DNA of 64,000 nucleotides from Nitrospina sp. (GCA_024648695.1 JACAVV010000021.1:20435-84434), one strand, 5' to 3'; positions 1-9,320 are shown, numbered from the stretch's first letter. Made by a program: numbers and translations. Notes: generated by a model from the sequence alone, not told the origin.

Positions 1-99
1 CAGGCCGTAGCAAAAATTGAAGAGAAAATTGAAATGTGTGAGGAAATTGGATATCTTATCAACTTTATCAAGAATTCCTCAAGAGGCGTCATAAAATAA
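1..99 (+). CDS. lpxA: C-terminal end of LpxA (UDP-N-acetylglucosamine O-acyltransferase), partial
   Basis: The window opens inside a reading frame that encodes 32 residues and stops at 97-99. The tail reads as a charged helix ending in FIKNSSRGVIK, which resembles the usual LpxA C-terminus (a helix followed by F-[IV]-x-x-S-x-RG-[IL]-x-[KR]). LpxA transfers the first hydroxyacyl chain onto the UDP-sugar in lipid A synthesis in the cytoplasm. The stop codon overlaps the start of the next gene by one base, and lpxI and lpxB follow, so the context supports the call. Only the tail is visible, so confidence rests on context as much as on sequence. Confidence 0.75.
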   Translation, partial: QAVAKIEEKIEMCEEIGYLINFIKNSSRGVIK

Positions 100-1100
100 T
101 GGATCCGGTAAAGGCAGGAGTTGTAGGCGTAGGAAGAATGGGTGAATACCATGTTGGTGTTTTATCGCAAATCCCTGGTGTAGAGTTGGTGGGCATTTGT
201 GATGTAGATTCCGGTCGGGCTCGCGAAATCAGTACGAAATACGGGGTCCCGGAATTTAGCCGTCATGAACAGTTGTTCGATAAAGTAGATGTTGTGGTTC
301 TGGCAGTCCCCACCTCCCTGCATTATCCGATTGCAAGGGATTTTTTACAAGCCGGGGTCCACGTGCTGTTGGAAAAACCATGCGCCAATAATTTTCAGGA
401 TGCCAGCCACCTGTTCGACTTGGCCGCGGAAAAAGACCGGGTGCTTCACATCGGCCATGTGGAACGTTTCAACGGTGCCGTGCAGGAACTGTATAAAATC
501 GTCGATGACCCCCTGTTCGTCGATTGCAAACGCCTGGGGCCCTTTTCTGACAGGATAAAGGACGACGGTGTTGTGCTGGATATGATGATTCATGATATCG
601 ATATTGTCGTCAACCTCATCCAGGCGCCAATTGTGCGGGTGAATGTTGTAGGCACTTCAGTGTTTACGGAGAAAGATGATATCGTGAATGCGCAACTTGA
701 ATTCGAAAACGGGTGTATCGCCAACATTTGCGCCAGCCGGGCTTCGCAGAACAAGCAGAGGACCCTGTCCGTCACGCAAAAAGATTCTTTCGTGCATCTG
801 GACTATACGGAGCAGGAAATTTTTGTTCATAGAAAGTCCTCTTCCCAGAACGAAATGAACAAAGAGTTTTTGCGGTACAAACAGGAATCCCTGGTGGAAC
901 GCATATTTGTTCATAAAGACAATCCGTTGAAACTTGAAATCCAGCATTTTCTCGATTGTGTTAAAAACGGCAGTCCCCGAATCGTTGCTGTCGATAAAGA
1001 ACTCTACTCCCTGGAACTCGCTTTGGAAATTCTGGACTTGTTTCAGAAACAAAAAGCCGAAAGCCGTGAAACCTTAAAAAAGGTTAAAGTAGGAGTCTGA
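99..1100 (+). CDS. Gfo/Idh/MocA-family NAD(P)-dependent oxidoreductase, GnnA-like
   Basis: A 333-residue protein with an N-terminal Rossmann fold (GVGRMGEYH near residues 10-18), the family signature EKP (in LLEKPCANN, near residue 92) and an HDID motif near residue 167 that fits the Gfo/Idh catalytic region. It sits between lpxA and lpxI, overlapping the lpxA stop by one base. In Acidithiobacillus the gene in this place, gnnA, oxidises UDP-GlcNAc at C3 so that a transaminase (GnnB) can make the 3-amino sugar used in amide-linked lipid A. I infer a GnnA-like role from position. No gnnB-type transaminase is visible in the window, so another sugar substrate is possible. Confidence 0.75.
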   Translation: MDPVKAGVVGVGRMGEYHVGVLSQIPGVELVGICDVDSGRAREISTKYGVPEFSRHEQLFDKVDVVVLAVPTSLHYPIARDFLQAGVHVLLEKPCANNFQDASHLFDLAAEKDRVLHIGHVERFNGAVQELYKIVDDPLFVDCKRLGPFSDRIKDDGVVLDMMIHDIDIVVNLIQAPIVRVNVVGTSVFTEKDDIVNAQLEFENGCIANICASRASQNKQRTLSVTQKDSFVHLDYTEQEIFVHRKSSSQNEMNKEFLRYKQESLVERIFVHKDNPLKLEIQHFLDCVKNGSPRIVAVDKELYSLELALEILDLFQKQKAESRETLKKVKVGV

Positions 1101-1142
1101 TTTTTCCTGCCTGTAAGGCATCTTCTCCTCCCAGGAGTTTTC

Positions 1143-1958
1143 ATGCTTGACCTTAAGGAACGCCGTATCGGGCTCATTGCAGGCTCTGGCGACATTCCTG
1201 TTTATTTTGCCGACAAAGCTTCCAAAAATGGTGCCTGTTTGATTTCAATCGGATTTTCCGAAGATATCCGTTCGCGTTTGGCCCCTTTTTCAAGCAAACA
1301 TTTTTCAATTGGCATCGGGCAAACCGGGAAAATCCTGCAAACTCTGAGAAACGAATCGATCAGCGAATTGATCATTATGGGAAAAGTGGATAAAGCCCTC
1401 ATTTTCAAACCGCAAATGTTCGACTTTCAGGCATTGAAATTTTTGACCGGCCTCCGAAACCGGGAAGATAAAACGGTGATGGAAGGCATCATTCATGGCC
1501 TTGAGGATGCTGGATTTCGTGTTCTGGATCAACGCGAAGCCTTGCGCGAAATTTTCCCTGCCAAAGGAATGCTCACTCGAAGAAAACCGGGCAAGAAGGA
1601 ACTGGAAGACATTGAGTTCGGGTTCCCCATTGCCAAGCGCATGGCGGACATGGAAATTGGGCAGACCCTGGTTGTGAAGAATCAGACGGTGGTAGCGGTT
1701 GAAGCCGTGGAAGGTACGGATCGTGCGCTGGAACGGGGATGCCAATTGTCCAAAGGAAAAGCGGTGGCGCTCAAGGTGAGCCGTTCAGAGCAGGATTACC
1801 GTTACGATTGTCCGGGTGTTGGACCCCAAACCATCGAAACTTTGATTCAGGGAGGCGCTTCTGTTTTGGCATTGGAGGCGGAACGCATAATGGTGGCGAA
1901 TCAGGAAGAGGTTGTTCGATTGGCCAATGAAAAAGGTTTGTCGATTGTATGTGTCTGA
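1143..1958 (+). CDS. lpxI: UDP-2,3-diacylglucosamine pyrophosphatase LpxI
   Basis: A 271-residue protein of the LpxI (DUF1009) family. It starts with the typical IGLIAGSGDIPVYFA segment near residue 10 and has the conserved LTRRKPGKKE stretch near residue 140 and an EGTDRALERG segment near residue 188. LpxI hydrolyses UDP-2,3-diacylglucosamine to lipid X and UMP, replacing LpxH in many bacteria outside the gamma and beta proteobacteria. It lies 42 bases after the oxidoreductase and 28 bases before lpxB, which uses its product, so all are likely cotranscribed. Upstream CCAGGAG-like bases (about 1131) precede the ATG. Confidence 0.93.
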   Translation: MLDLKERRIGLIAGSGDIPVYFADKASKNGACLISIGFSEDIRSRLAPFSSKHFSIGIGQTGKILQTLRNESISELIIMGKVDKALIFKPQMFDFQALKFLTGLRNREDKTVMEGIIHGLEDAGFRVLDQREALREIFPAKGMLTRRKPGKKELEDIEFGFPIAKRMADMEIGQTLVVKNQTVVAVEAVEGTDRALERGCQLSKGKAVALKVSRSEQDYRYDCPGVGPQTIETLIQGGASVLALEAERIMVANQEEVVRLANEKGLSIVCV

Positions 1959-1986
1959 TGATTTTTATTAACAGGAACTCGACACG

Positions 1987-3159
1987 GTGAAAAAAAAATC
2001 AATTCTAATAAGCGCAGGTGAAGAGTCGGGGGACTTGCATGGCAGGAACCTGGTTCGGTCTCTGAAAGCATTGGACCCGGAATTGCAATTCACCGGTTTG
2101 GGCGGCAAAAAAATGAAGGAAGCGGGTGTCCGTACTCTTTCTGATATCGACCGTATGGGAGGCATCGGATTGTCCGGATTGCTTGGATCGTTTTTCCACC
2201 ATTGGCAGGTGTATCGACTGCTGGCAAAAGAGATAAAAGGGGGAGAGTATTCAGCGGCCATTCTCATCCATTATCCCATGTTCAATTTATTATTGGCCAA
2301 ACTTTGTAAAAAGAAAAATATTCCTGCGTATTTTTTTATCAGCCCGCAAGTTTGGGCCTGGCGGAAGGGAAGGGTCAAATCGATTAAACGGACGATTCGA
2401 AAAATGTTTGTCATTCTGCCCTTTGAGGAAAAAATTTACCGGGACGCTGGCGTGGATGTCGAATTTGTCGGTCACCCCTTCATTGAATTGGTCACACCGA
2501 CTCTGGAGAAAGATGAAGCCTTTGGGTATTTCGGATTAAAGCCGGGTGTGCCGACGGTAGGCATGCTCCCTGGTAGCCGTAAAAGTGAAATCGACCGTCT
2601 GCTGTCGCCCATGCTGGAAGCGGCCAGCCAAATTCAAAAAGAAATGGGAGCCTGCCAGTTCATTCTTCCTGTTGCCGACACCATTGATCCCGAATACTTG
2701 AAGAAAAAATTGCAGGATACCAGGGTGCCTATCGTAACGGTAAGCGGCAAGACGTATGATGTCGTCCAGTGTTGCGATTTCATTATTTGCGTTTCCGGTT
2801 CCGCCACTCTGGAAGCAGGAATTCTGGGTTGTCCGATGGTGATCATTTACCGTTTCAACCCCATCACTTATTTGTTGGGGCGGTGGTTGGTCAAAATCAA
2901 GTTTTTTGGCCTCGTCAATATTGTAGCTGGAGAGGGCGTTGTGCCCGAACTGTTACAAGGGGAAGTGACGCCTGAGAACATAACGCGCTCCGCCTTGGCG
3001 GTTCTGAAAAATCCCGACCAGGCCAAAATCCTGCGGTCCCGGTTGATGCGGGTACGCGACTCGCTGGGCGAACGGGGAGTCGCCGACCGCCTGGCCCGAA
3101 GTATTCTCGAAGACCTCAATCCCGATACTGTTTATGAGCTTAAAGAAGTTTCTGTTTAA
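1987..3159 (+). CDS. lpxB: Lipid-A-disaccharide synthase LpxB
   Basis: A 390-residue GT19 glycosyltransferase that joins UDP-2,3-diacylglucosamine with lipid X to give the lipid A disaccharide at the inner membrane. Visible family marks are ISAGEESGDLHG at the N-terminus, SPQVWAWR near residue 118, and SGSATLEAGILGCPMV near residue 274. Translation appears to start at a GTG, with AGGAA a few bases upstream; the ISAGE motif begins only about eight residues in, which is normal. The 3' end overlaps the next gene by 26 bases, suggesting translational coupling. Confidence 0.95.
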   Translation: MKKKSILISAGEESGDLHGRNLVRSLKALDPELQFTGLGGKKMKEAGVRTLSDIDRMGGIGLSGLLGSFFHHWQVYRLLAKEIKGGEYSAAILIHYPMFNLLLAKLCKKKNIPAYFFISPQVWAWRKGRVKSIKRTIRKMFVILPFEEKIYRDAGVDVEFVGHPFIELVTPTLEKDEAFGYFGLKPGVPTVGMLPGSRKSEIDRLLSPMLEAASQIQKEMGACQFILPVADTIDPEYLKKKLQDTRVPIVTVSGKTYDVVQCCDFIICVSGSATLEAGILGCPMVIIYRFNPITYLLGRWLVKIKFFGLVNIVAGEGVVPELLQGEVTPENITRSALAVLKNPDQAKILRSRLMRVRDSLGERGVADRLARSILEDLNPDTVYELKEVSV

Positions 3160-3796
3160 TTACGTTCTGCCTTACCCATTATATTTTTTTATCATGCTAT
3201 TGGGCCGGAGCATTCGGGAGACTTATGTCAATCAGGCTGGGGAAGACTATTTTTACAAGTTGGACACAGCGTATATTCTTACCTTGTGGCATGGCAGGAT
3301 TTTTTACCTGTTTTATCATTACCGCAACCGTCCAGATTACCATTTGCTGGTGAGCCCCAGTGAAGACGGCGATTTGCTGGCAAATGTAGCCCGTTTGCTG
3401 GGTTATTCGGTCATTCGCGGATCGACTTATAAAAGTCCCATAGCCTCGACTCGCGCCTTGATTAAAATCCTGCGCCGAAACGAGCGGATCATCGTAGTTG
3501 CCGACGGATCGCGGGGGCCCTGCTGTGTGGCTCAATCGGGAACACTGCAAATTGCCAGGGCCACAGGAGCGCCCCTCATTCCCATGACCTATGACGCACG
3601 GAAGAAACTCAGGTTCAGTACCTGGGACCAGCATATCGTTCCCTTACCCTTTACGGAATGCACCTTAAACTTTGGAGCGCCACTACACATTCCCAGAAAT
3701 GCCGATCCGGAATGTATCAAAGAAAAAACGGAAAAAATGCAAGCCGTTCTGGATCGTATAACAGAAGAATGCACCGACCGTTTTGAGGTTTCTTAG
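3134..3796 (+). CDS. DUF374-family lysophospholipid/lipid A acyltransferase
   Basis: A 220-residue protein with the DUF374 layout: a hydrophobic N-terminus, WHGR near residue 52, SPSEDGDLLANVA near residue 75, RGS near residue 96, VADGSRGP near residue 121 and an ATGAPLIPM stretch near residue 146. The family is related to glycerolipid acyltransferases. The epsilonproteobacterial late acyltransferase LpxJ belongs to DUF374, and this gene overlaps lpxB by 26 bases, so a role in secondary acylation of lipid A is a reasonable inference. No LpxL/LpxM-type gene is visible in the window. A general lysophospholipid acyltransferase is the alternative. Confidence 0.8.
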   Translation: MSLKKFLFNYVLPYPLYFFIMLLGRSIRETYVNQAGEDYFYKLDTAYILTLWHGRIFYLFYHYRNRPDYHLLVSPSEDGDLLANVARLLGYSVIRGSTYKSPIASTRALIKILRRNERIIVVADGSRGPCCVAQSGTLQIARATGAPLIPMTYDARKKLRFSTWDQHIVPLPFTECTLNFGAPLHIPRNADPECIKEKTEKMQAVLDRITEECTDRFEVS

Positions 3797-3915
3797 AGGT
3801 AGAATAAAAAAGCTTTTTTAAATACCGGTGGCCGATGGCCTGGTTACTGGCTTATATTGAAATAAGGCTGGAATGCTTTTTCCCGGTGGATGTCAATGAA
3901 AATTGAGAGGCCTTT

Positions 3916-4872
3916 ATGAAACAATTTAAAAATATATTATTGGTTACAGACTTAAAGCTTGGCAGTCAGCCTGCCCTAAAGCGTGCCATTTCCCTGGCAA
4001 AACACAATAAAGCTAATTTAATGGTGGTCGATACGGTGGAAGATGCCAACCCTCATGTGGTTTTCACTCAACCGCTTAAATCCATGGATTCCAAAACAAA
4101 GCATAAGAATTTGCAGAATTTGTTGATTGAAGGCAAACGGCAATTGTTGAAAGATCTCATTCAATCGGTGAAGAGCGAAGGCGTAAAGGTTAAAGGCAAA
4201 ATTTTGCAAGGGACCCCTTTTGTGGAAATCATTCAAGAGGTGATTTTAAATGGCTTCGACCTGGTTATGAAAACCGCCGATGGTAACTCGGGAGCCCGAA
4301 GACGTTTGCTGGGAACCGAGGATATCCGTCTGATGCGAAAATGCCCTTGTCCTGTCTGGATCATTAAGCCAACGCGAAAAAGCAAATACCACAGGATTCT
4401 TGCTGCAGTGAATACAGATCCCCATTTGAAGGTTGATACACTCAACCCCCAGATTATGGAGTTAGCTACTTCGCTCGCGGAACGTGAAAACTCTGAACTA
4501 CACATCCTTCATGTCTGGCGCCTGGATAATGAAAATGCTTTTCGGCAGGATACCATTATGACCAAAAAGGAAGTGGACCACCTGGTGAAGGAAAAGAAAG
4601 ACGCACACAAAGAAAAACTTGATGAATTATTAGAGAAATTTCCTTTACAGGGGATTAAGGCGCAAGTTCACCTTATTAAGGGCAATCCCAGAAAAGAGAT
4701 TCCTGCCCTGGCTGAGAAAATGAAGGCAGAACTGGTCATAATGGGAACCGTGGTCCGGACAGGCATACCGGGGTTGCTGGTAGGGAACACCGCGGAAACC
4801 GTTTTGTCAGATCTTGATACTTGCTTGCTGACCGTAAAACCCGAAGGATTTCAGACACCGATATTGCTTTAA
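3916..4872 (+). CDS. Universal stress protein with tandem UspA domains
   Basis: A 318-residue soluble protein made of two Usp domains (about residues 3-152 and 160-312). The second has the ATP-binding type loop MGTVVRTGIPGLLVGNTAE (pattern G-x2-G-x9-G-[ST]); the first has a weaker version around residues 115-135. Tandem Usp proteins act in stress survival, often by binding ATP; the specific role here is unknown. The gene stands alone, 119 bases after the acyltransferase, with GAGAGG just upstream of the ATG. The gap contains a short A6-GC-T6 palindrome near 3808-3822 that may end the lipid A operon. Confidence 0.88.
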   Translation: MKQFKNILLVTDLKLGSQPALKRAISLAKHNKANLMVVDTVEDANPHVVFTQPLKSMDSKTKHKNLQNLLIEGKRQLLKDLIQSVKSEGVKVKGKILQGTPFVEIIQEVILNGFDLVMKTADGNSGARRRLLGTEDIRLMRKCPCPVWIIKPTRKSKYHRILAAVNTDPHLKVDTLNPQIMELATSLAERENSELHILHVWRLDNENAFRQDTIMTKKEVDHLVKEKKDAHKEKLDELLEKFPLQGIKAQVHLIKGNPRKEIPALAEKMKAELVIMGTVVRTGIPGLLVGNTAETVLSDLDTCLLTVKPEGFQTPILL

Positions 4873-5047
4873 AGTTCTGCCCTTAAAGAGGTAGAAAGCC
4901 TGTTTGGAAGCGGATGAAAAGGGCATGCTGAAAAAAAGAAAAATTTAAAACATTTGATTTTTTTGTTACTTTCTTTCTAGAAATTTAAGAAAAAGACCGG
5001 TAATATAAAAGGTGAATTTTAATATATAATTAAGGGAAGGAATAATA

Positions 5048-5611
5048 ATGGTCAGGCCGATTGAGTACAATTACGAAGAAGTTTTGGACGGGGCGATGAA
5101 TGCATTCTGGTTTAAGGGTTATGAAGCCACAACCTTACGCGACCTTGTTAGCGCGACCCGATTGAACACGCGGACGATGTATAATTTGTTCGGGGACAAG
5201 AGCGGATTATTTTACGCCGCATTGCAAAACTACAATTCTAAAAAACAAGGCCCGATTTATGAAATCCTGGAAAACGAAAGAGGCATGGCGGCTATTCACT
5301 CGATGTTAAATCATTTGGTAAAGGCCAGAGGCGCCAGCGGCTGTCTGTTTGTGAATACGCTTTCAGAGCGAAATTCAGTTCAGCGCAAAAGTTTGCGTCT
5401 GGTGGAAGAACACTTCAGAAAAATGGAAGATCTTCTTTCTCAAAAATTAACCGAGGCGAAAAGGGATGGCGAATTTTCCGGAAAGGTAGCAACGATGAGC
5501 AACTATCTGATTTGTTTCCTGCAGGGAATGGCGATGTTCTCCAAATACAACCAATCTGTTCCAGAACGAAAGGAATTGATAAAAACAGCTCTTAAAGTGC
5601 TGGAAAGTTGA
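5048..5611 (+). CDS. TetR/AcrR-family transcriptional regulator
   Basis: A 187-residue protein with an N-terminal TetR helix-turn-helix (about residues 10-55: AFWFKGYEATTLRDLV, then TRTMYNLFGDKSGLFY) and an all-helical C-terminal ligand domain. The ATG is preceded by AAGGGAAGGAA. It is convergent with the radical SAM gene that follows (33 bases between the stops), so it need not control that pair. The ligand is not predictable. The A/T-rich 175-base upstream gap is likely its promoter region. Confidence 0.9.
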   Translation: MVRPIEYNYEEVLDGAMNAFWFKGYEATTLRDLVSATRLNTRTMYNLFGDKSGLFYAALQNYNSKKQGPIYEILENERGMAAIHSMLNHLVKARGASGCLFVNTLSERNSVQRKSLRLVEEHFRKMEDLLSQKLTEAKRDGEFSGKVATMSNYLICFLQGMAMFSKYNQSVPERKELIKTALKVLES

Positions 5612-5644
5612 GTTCAGGGAATCCCGAATAAGATACTCTGATTT

Positions 5645-7459
5645 TCACACCATGCCAACCGAACTTTGTGCCATAGCGGAACGTTGTTCAGGAGTCATTT
5701 GCAGTTGTGGAAGGTTGTTGCTTCCAAATTCATCGATATAAAGAAAAATGTACTCCCGAACACAGGTTCTTAAGTCCCATTTGGGATGGTGGTTCTGCTC
5801 GAATTCCTCAAATACCTCCAAGGCTTCGCGGATTCCCAATCCTTGTTCGCTGGTGAAGTAATAGTCCAGTGCCAAATCCCATTCAGGGTTTTTGTAATAC
5901 GACACTCCATAACGTTCCGGTTCCATGGCAACCGGACTGTATTTTCCCAGAACAAAGGTCATGAAACCCAGGGAATGAATGTAATCGCGGTTATCATCCA
6001 CGAAGCGTTTGCTGTCTTCCGCCTCTTCCCGGGTTTCGCCGGGGAACCCGAAAAATCCCATGATGTGGTTCCAGATACCAAACTTGGAGGACAGGCGCAA
6101 ATTGGTGGCAATGGCTTCCAGATTAGTGGCTTTGTCCATCAACTTAAGAACCCGCTCGTTTCCGGATTCATAACCGAAATGCAGATACTTGCAACCTGAG
6201 TCTGCCGCATCTTTCCAGACCTCGTCATCGAGCAGAGTTTCTTCAAAACGCATGTGCGTGGTCCAGGCGATGTCAAGTTTGTCGGATATCAAACGTTGCG
6301 AAAGTTTGCGAAACAGGGCAGGGGGATAGGACTCGTCGGTGAAATGGAAATGCCGGTTGCCGTATTTATCCTTCAGGAATTTGATTTCCTGTGCTATCTG
6401 ATCAATTTGCTTGGTTCGATAGCCTTCTGCATACCCCTGGAAATGGTCGCAAAAAGTGCACCGCCCCCAATAGCACCCACGCGTGGCAAGGTAGGGCAGA
6501 ATGAGCTTTGGCACAAAATACTTTTCCAAAGGCAGGCCATCAAAATCCGGTACTGGAAGTTTGGACAAATCCTCTGAACAGACCTCATCATTCAGGACGA
6601 TAGTTCCATTTTGCCGGTGCATCAGGTTTGGAAGCTTGCTGAAATCCACCTCACCTTTCTCCAGTTCATCAATCAACTGCAAAAACGCATTTTCGCCTTC
6701 ATAAATGATGGCTGTGTCAAAAAAGTCGAACAAGGCATCCTGTTTCGCCAATTCGCCGCGAATGCGCGTGATGATATTGCCGCCCAAGGTGATATGGGTA
6801 TTGGGCGCCATTTCCTTGATCATCTTGCAAAAGGTGAAGGTGGAAATGAGTTGTTTTTGTTGCACCACCGAAATGCCCACGACATCGGGTTTCTCTTCTT
6901 CAATGATTGGTGCGATCAGCATCCTGAAAACGTCACGATAGACATTGATCTGGTTGTCGTCCAAAGCTTCCAGGATTTCGGTAGACATGAAAGGTTTGTA
7001 TACCAGATCGGTTTCGATCGGCGGGAAACAAATTTGTGCAGGATAGTATCCCAGCGAAATGTACGCCATAGTTTGGTGCAGAATGTGCGTGGCCCATTCC
7101 AGTTTGTCGATCTCGTAGAAATCCTGGCTTCTCAGGATTCGCTTGGCTTCCAAAATATCGAGGGTCAGCTCCTTGATTCTGTCCTCGGTCCAATACTGCA
7201 AATGCGTGCCTAACGTGTGCTCTTCCTCATTGAGACCCTGTTGGCTTGCTTGATGATCGAGATGGCGCAATTCGAAGGCGATGCGATTTTGTACGTGTTG
7301 CAAAAAATCCTCGCTGAACATCAAATCGTACATATCGACATTGATATCCTTTTGAATCACCGTATGGCCCGCCGGACGCAGGACGGAGGTTAAGGAGGGC
7401 AGGCTCAAATAGGGTTCCGAAGGAAGCCAATCCGGGGGAAATAATAAAAGCACTTTCAT
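5645..7459 (-). CDS. B12-binding domain radical SAM protein (paralogue 1)
   Basis: A 604-residue protein. Residues 1-170 form an N-terminal extension opening with a beta strand (KVLLLFPPDW). A cobalamin-binding-like Rossmann region follows (about residues 180-300, PDVVGISVV then ITLGGNI), then a radical SAM core from about residue 325. The cluster motif is GCYWGRCTFC, which is CX4CX2C, one residue longer than the canonical spacing. Later FGYESGNERVL and GFFGFPGETREEAE are usual for B12-radical SAM enzymes. It lies 46 bases downstream of a same-length paralogue, probably in one operon, with AAGGA before the ATG. The substrate is unknown; methylation or other C-C chemistry on a natural product, lipid or cofactor would fit the class. 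Confidence 0.87.
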   Translation of the reverse strand: MKVLLLFPPDWLPSEPYLSLPSLTSVLRPAGHTVIQKDINVDMYDLMFSEDFLQHVQNRIAFELRHLDHQASQQGLNEEEHTLGTHLQYWTEDRIKELTLDILEAKRILRSQDFYEIDKLEWATHILHQTMAYISLGYYPAQICFPPIETDLVYKPFMSTEILEALDDNQINVYRDVFRMLIAPIIEEEKPDVVGISVVQQKQLISTFTFCKMIKEMAPNTHITLGGNIITRIRGELAKQDALFDFFDTAIIYEGENAFLQLIDELEKGEVDFSKLPNLMHRQNGTIVLNDEVCSEDLSKLPVPDFDGLPLEKYFVPKLILPYLATRGCYWGRCTFCDHFQGYAEGYRTKQIDQIAQEIKFLKDKYGNRHFHFTDESYPPALFRKLSQRLISDKLDIAWTTHMRFEETLLDDEVWKDAADSGCKYLHFGYESGNERVLKLMDKATNLEAIATNLRLSSKFGIWNHIMGFFGFPGETREEAEDSKRFVDDNRDYIHSLGFMTFVLGKYSPVAMEPERYGVSYYKNPEWDLALDYYFTSEQGLGIREALEVFEEFEQNHHPKWDLRTCVREYIFLYIDEFGSNNLPQLQMTPEQRSAMAQSSVGMV

Positions 7460-7505
7460 GGATGCAATCCTTTTAGTTTTCTTTCGTTACCGGAGAAGGT
7501 AATTA

Positions 7506-9320
7506 TCAAGCCTTGCACAGCACCGATTCACCACCAAGGCTCATGGGCTTCTTGCCGCTCATCGATTCATTGCCAAAGCGATCCAGATACAACAGAAAAT
7601 GTTCCCGCGGCATGGTGCCCCAATAGTCTATTGTCGGAAACAATTCCTGAGCCATTTGAATGCAGGCGTCGTTCATCGCTTTGGCCTCTTCGCGGGACAT
7701 GCCGGAATCGATTTCAAAATCCAGGTTCATGGCAATATCGGCCTCTGGATCCTGGACGATTTTTTTGATTGAATATTTATCCGGGTATTGGTAAACGCTG
7801 GAATCCCGGTTGAGCAGAAACACTCCCGGTCCGAAAGAATGAATCGAGTTCAAATTGTTTTTCAGAAAATCTATCGTGTCCTGGGCTTCCTCCCGCGTTT
7901 CCGTTGGAAAGCCGAAAAACAGGAAGCAATGGTTCCAGATACCCGCTTCATGGCTTTGAAGCAAGACGTCCCGCTCCACCTCCTGACACGTTCCCTTGTC
8001 GATGAGAGCCAGCACGCGGTCGTTTGCGCTTTCCAGTCCGAACATCAAAAATATAAACCCGGCCTGTTTCATTTTATCAAACAGGGAACGGTCCATAACT
8101 TTTTCGAATTTCAGCAGAGCCAGCGACCGAATGTCGACACCCCGTTCGATCAACTCTTCAGAAACATCGTTGAGTGAATGCGGAGACACCGCCTCATCTG
8201 AAAAAGTAAAAAATTTCGTGTTGTATTGTTTGGACAAACGTTCCAGTTCGTCCACCATCGCTTCGGTGCGCTGTTTGCCATACCGGTGCCCGTAGATGAA
8301 ACTGTGCGTGCAAAAAGTACACTTGCCCCAATAGCATCCGCGGCTTTGCAAAACAGGAATAATGGGATACGGAGACAGGTATCGGTCCATGGGAAACCCG
8401 TCGAAGGTGGGCGAGGGGACCTCTTCGAACCTCAGTTCCACCCGGTTTTCGTTGATACGCACCTCATCATCTTTGACATACACCAGATTCGGGTTGTTTT
8501 CGAGGGACGATCCTTCCTTTAATGAAGTCAACAATTGATGCATGGGTTCTTCACCCTCGAAGGTGATGATGCTATGACAAAAATCGTCGAAGAATTCGCG
8601 GTGTCCTTTTAATTGCGGAGCGTTCACAGAAAAAATAGGCCCACCTAGAACAATGTGCAAGTGTGGATATTTTTCCTTGAGAAGACGGGCCAATGTCAAA
8701 CCTGGAATGATCTGGGATATGCCAACAATAGAGATCCCTGCAACCTGATACTCTTCCCAGTTTTCAGTGGGCAGTAAAGTGTCTTCGTACAAGGGTAAAT
8801 AAGGGTTGGAATCTGTGTCCCGCACAGCCAGTCTTGCCTTGCGGGTGGACTCTTCAGCCAGAATCCCGCTTTCAAATGTAGAAAGAGTGAGGATCGATGG
8901 AGCGTAGGCGTCGGAGGTCAGTTTCAAAGCCGCCTTGATGACCATATCCGCTTGTTTGTACTGGTCGAAATTGAAAAACAGTTCTGACGTACGAAACACG
9001 TTCTTGGCGTGTTCAACCCGACCCAGAATGGCTTCCGAGAACCGGATACCTGTATTGAGCACATCCATCAGGGACTTGTCTTTTATGGAAAACGAGGACT
9101 TGGAGCGAACCTCGTTCAACCGCCCTTCCATTTTTTTTACAACACTCTCAAGCCACTGCGAGGATAAAAAATGATCGTAGGATTCGATATTGAAGTCACG
9201 TTGAGTTACATCCCAACCCTTGTCGCGCAGATAAGAGGTCAGGTAAGGAGTCGCGAGGTAAGGTTGGCTGGGAAACCATTGAGCTGGATAAATGAGAATC
9301 GTTTTCATGATTGAATTCAT
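7506..9320 (-). CDS. B12-binding domain radical SAM protein (paralogue 2)
   Basis: A 604-residue paralogue of the downstream gene, with the same architecture: an N-terminal strand (KTILIYPAQWFPSQPYL), a cobalamin-binding-like domain (about residues 190-300, with VAGISIVGISQI and LHIVLGGPI), and a radical SAM core with GCYWGKCTFC (CX4CX2C). FGLESANDRVL and FFGFPTETREEAQ follow. Alignment with the paralogue suggests the true start may be the ATG at 9308, four codons later, because the homologous start is MKVLLLF. It is the first gene of the leftward pair. The two share motifs but clearly differ in sequence, so they are old duplicates likely acting on different substrates or in series. Confidence 0.87.
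   Translation of the reverse strand: MNSIMKTILIYPAQWFPSQPYLATPYLTSYLRDKGWDVTQRDFNIESYDHFLSSQWLESVVKKMEGRLNEVRSKSSFSIKDKSLMDVLNTGIRFSEAILGRVEHAKNVFRTSELFFNFDQYKQADMVIKAALKLTSDAYAPSILTLSTFESGILAEESTRKARLAVRDTDSNPYLPLYEDTLLPTENWEEYQVAGISIVGISQIIPGLTLARLLKEKYPHLHIVLGGPIFSVNAPQLKGHREFFDDFCHSIITFEGEEPMHQLLTSLKEGSSLENNPNLVYVKDDEVRINENRVELRFEEVPSPTFDGFPMDRYLSPYPIIPVLQSRGCYWGKCTFCTHSFIYGHRYGKQRTEAMVDELERLSKQYNTKFFTFSDEAVSPHSLNDVSEELIERGVDIRSLALLKFEKVMDRSLFDKMKQAGFIFLMFGLESANDRVLALIDKGTCQEVERDVLLQSHEAGIWNHCFLFFGFPTETREEAQDTIDFLKNNLNSIHSFGPGVFLLNRDSSVYQYPDKYSIKKIVQDPEADIAMNLDFEIDSGMSREEAKAMNDACIQMAQELFPTIDYWGTMPREHFLLYLDRFGNESMSGKKPMSLGGESVLCKA

Noticed and set aside
3808..3822. A6-GC-T6 palindrome as a terminator after the DUF374 gene
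   Set aside because: The stem is only A/T pairs with a GC centre, too weak to list as a terminator by itself.
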